Assembly: GCA_020845635.1 (NCBI GenBank)
Contig: JADLFI010000004.1
Span: 1-64,000, forward strand
Source of the DNA: Bacteroidia bacterium
GTDB taxonomy: Bacteria; Bacteroidota; Bacteroidia; UBA4408
Reading direction: 5' to 3'
DNA length: 64,000 nucleotides
Shown here: positions 63,301 through 64,000 of the stretch, piece after piece
How the letters are laid out: each line of letters opens with the position of its first letter
Position numbering within the stretch: position 1 is the first letter of the stretch
Position numbers and translations under genes: made by a program
The notes under the pieces: model-generated
The model's input: the letters and a program-made list of their open reading frames with translations, nothing else
Databases searched by the model: none
Told to the model about the DNA's origin: nothing

Positions 63301-64000
63301 TTTTCTAACTAACGATTCAGATCCTGACGGAACATTGATAGTAAATTTAATTCCCTTCATAAATGTTTCTAACGGTACATTATTATATAACAGCAACGGG
63401 GCTTTTTCATACATCCCAAATAATGGATTTTTTGGGCTGGACACAGCTGTAATAATTATTTGTGATGATGGGGGTATATGTTTAAATGATACCTTGTTCT
63501 TCAATGTGTTGCAGGTAGCCCTTCCAAACGTAAATAACGATTATTATACTTTAAACGAAGACAACAATATTACTGCAAACCTGCTTGATAATGATAATTC
63601 AAATTTAGGAAGTTTAACAGCTTCCCTGATAGTACTACCTCAATTTGGACAAATTACTGGATTCAATAATGGGGAATTTACTTATACTCCAAACCCTAAC
63701 TATAATGGTACAGATTATGCAGTTGCCTTAGTTTGTGATATCAATAATAACTGTATAAATGATACGCTGTTCTTTAACATTCTTCCTGTAGCCGACCCTA
63801 TAATAGTTAATAATGAGAGCTACACTGTAGTGTTTAATACCCCAATTAGCGATAATATATTAAATAATGACATTGATGTTGATGGAACACTGAGTGTTAG
63901 TATTCCCCAATTATTTGGCCCCGGACAAGGTACGGTAGTATTAAACCCGAATGGGAATTTTACCTATACTCCAAACAATGGATATTTTGGTGCTGATACC
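60326..64000 (+). CDS. Giant surface protein with TSP3-like and Ig-like repeats, partial at window end
   Basis: The open frame covers 1225 codons and reaches the last base without a stop, so the C-terminus is missing. Signal peptide (MKRFIKFN to NVKAQ), then an unrecognised domain (residues about 25-185). A calcium-binding TSP3-like stretch follows (about 187-495) with repeated DTDFDGIPD, DDDNDGIPD and DSDNDGR units. Next come a CNNGIDDDGDGLADC segment (about 488-511), a SprB-like domain (about 515-590) and tandem Big_9/cadherin-like modules from about 593. Seven modules of about 93 residues can be traced, each with a DNDSDxDGTLSV-type and a NGxFTYTPN-type strand. A C-terminal T9SS domain is expected but lies outside the window. 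Likely an adhesin. Confidence 0.88.
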   Translation, partial: MKRFIKFNLWVAVILFASNVKAQYQQGFEPINAGNYPTIITELRNQCWLVNELSVNAGGVSPISGNQTFVTGTAATLGNRGFISPYMAFTGNDEVSFKYKYYGTPGNFHRWFLLKLISDKGIVTTIDSVYINQSTNTVFTFQKNIVGYSGKYKLFVNYRGTGNGIQGSRTGFDDFNFSNNYFYPTGCVDTDFDGIPDHKDKDDDNDGIPDVVELCGLGATDFSCLGLTPASSDPARDADEDGIDNYLDSDFCLLNANGACVNLDFDGDGIPNHLDLDSDNDGILDAVEANGGIEPANYLSGTINSPVGPNGMPNSAEIGINSGITVFPMINTDGLGNPDYLDTDSDDDGIPDIIEAQSTNGYLPPSGIDSDGDGVDDAYDNIPGMLAVGLNPINSDNTDVPDYIDTDSDNDGRADIVEAHDTNGNNIQDGTEISFVASGDDSDNDGMDDVYDFVLGFSATNGGQTPLSFPDAQFGTSERDWRESPYGPEICNNGIDDDGDGLADCLDPDCGMPTIDSVWVNAVGPCSNMLNGSITIFSSNANTFSIDGGLNFSVDSLFTNLAVGLYNIVVSNSNGCTSSATNNPYEIVAFNCPPIAVNDTYSVNQNTVLNGTSVLDNDDATDGPALNIQTTTISGPNHGVLIINSDGTFVYTPDNNFFGIDQFQYLICDGAIPALCDTALVVINVIQVNQTPTVLNEYISTFVNVTANGNVLNNDSDPDGTLSVNTTPVLNAANGTFSIDALGNFSYIPNVNYIGNDTVIVLVCDNGGICIDDTLFITVLPNNPPIVVNEIIVINEDQNTSGNILDNDSDADGTLSVNTTPLLNALHGVFITDANGNFTYTPNQDYFGNDTVVVAVCDNFGACVNDTLFITILPVNDLPIVQNENISVIANTSYTGNILANDYDVDGTLSINPTPLFYPLNGTVTAQANGDFTYTPLAGFIGVDIMWFEVCDNDGGCVNDTVFINVTPPANQPPLILNDYYTLNENTSISSNFLTNDSDPDGTLIVNLIPFINVSNGTLLYNSNGAFSYIPNNGFFGLDTAVIIICDDGGICLNDTLFFNVLQVALPNVNNDYYTLNEDNNITANLLDNDNSNLGSLTASLIVLPQFGQITGFNNGEFTYTPNPNYNGTDYAVALVCDINNNCINDTLFFNILPVADPIIVNNESYTVVFNTPISDNILNNDIDVDGTLSVSIPQLFGPGQGTVVLNPNGNFTYTPNNGYFGADT
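62102..64000 (+). repeat. Tandem Ig-like (Big_9-type) module array
   Basis: Seven modules start near 62102, 62398, 62671, 62950, 63234, 63530 and 63811 (last one truncated), with a period of about 270-300 bases. Each full module ends with a Cys-Asp-x-x-x-Cys-type pair (for example CDNGGIC, CDNFGAC, CDNDGGC, CDDGGIC, CDINNNC). The protein repeats are similar, but the DNA repeats are well diverged, so this is not a recent expansion. Confidence 0.85.

Noticed and set aside
62102-64000. CRISPR-like or DNA tandem repeat array
   Set aside because: The periodicity is at protein level with ~93-residue modules in one open frame; the DNA copies are too diverged and too long for a CRISPR.

Overview
The window looks like a chromosomal segment of a low-G+C (roughly one third by eye) member of the Bacteroidota. 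The evidence is: two proteins ending in type B C-terminal domains of the type IX secretion system; the uppS-bamA-ompH-ompH order; repeated TAnnTTTG promoter boxes upstream of genes with almost no Shine-Dalgarno sequences; and several genes whose only possible start is TTG. No prophage, transposase, CRISPR array or rRNA was found. There is one tRNA (Phe, GAA).

Layout. 1-8.7 kb: 3-hydroxyacyl-CoA dehydrogenase, a T9SS cargo with fibronectin-like domains, a pair of M16 peptidases (one catalytic, one degenerate), proline dehydrogenase and a membrane protein of the lysylphosphatidylglycerol synthase/flippase-like family. 8.8-17.7 kb: Spx/ArsC-like protein, EamA transporter, RecQ, arabinose-5-phosphate isomerase, metallo-beta-lactamase-fold hydrolase, Pth, a small charge-polarised protein, enoyl-CoA hydratase and RlmN. 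17.7-29.7 kb: a large propeller hybrid histidine kinase, an FAD oxidoreductase, an HldD-GtrA-MgtE operon, ferritin, MetF, RarA and a lauroyl-type acyltransferase. The heptose isomerase-like and epimerase genes, UppS, BamA and the acyltransferase all point to envelope and LPS building.

29.7-31.4 kb is the one clearly accessory-looking stretch: a lone DUF1016/YhcG PDDEXK nuclease in long non-coding flanks. It is followed by an intergenic repeat whose second, inverted copy forms the first 126 bases of the window. 31.3-45 kb: a two-TM unknown, a lamin-tail/PKD T9SS cargo, DinB, a metallophosphoesterase, SppA, a sigma factor with a zinc-finger/TPR anti-sigma partner, Hpt, TyrS, an epimerase-like reductase and a PKD lipoprotein. 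45.3-48.5 kb: tRNA-Phe, a STAS-like protein behind a perfect palindrome, an unknown helical protein overlapping a MazG-like hydrolase, a SprT-like protein and a YitT-family protein. 48.7-55.3 kb: the envelope operon (Amn, HolA, UppS, BamA, two Skp/OmpH). 55.4-59 kb: an orphan HsdR-N-like protein, NadB, RimK and its retropepsin-like partner. 59-64 kb: a CNT nucleoside transporter and a very large surface protein with TSP3-like calcium motifs and seven visible ~93-residue Ig-like modules, running off the window end.

Most of the window is ordinary housekeeping. The observations most worth following are: the inverted pair of intergenic repeats 31 kb apart next to the nuclease; the habit of convergent genes to share hairpins built into their own stop codons; the RimK-retropepsin-NadB cluster; the palindrome ahead of the STAS-like gene; and the cysteine-paired repeat adhesin. 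I did not find a convincing new multi-gene defence or signalling system.
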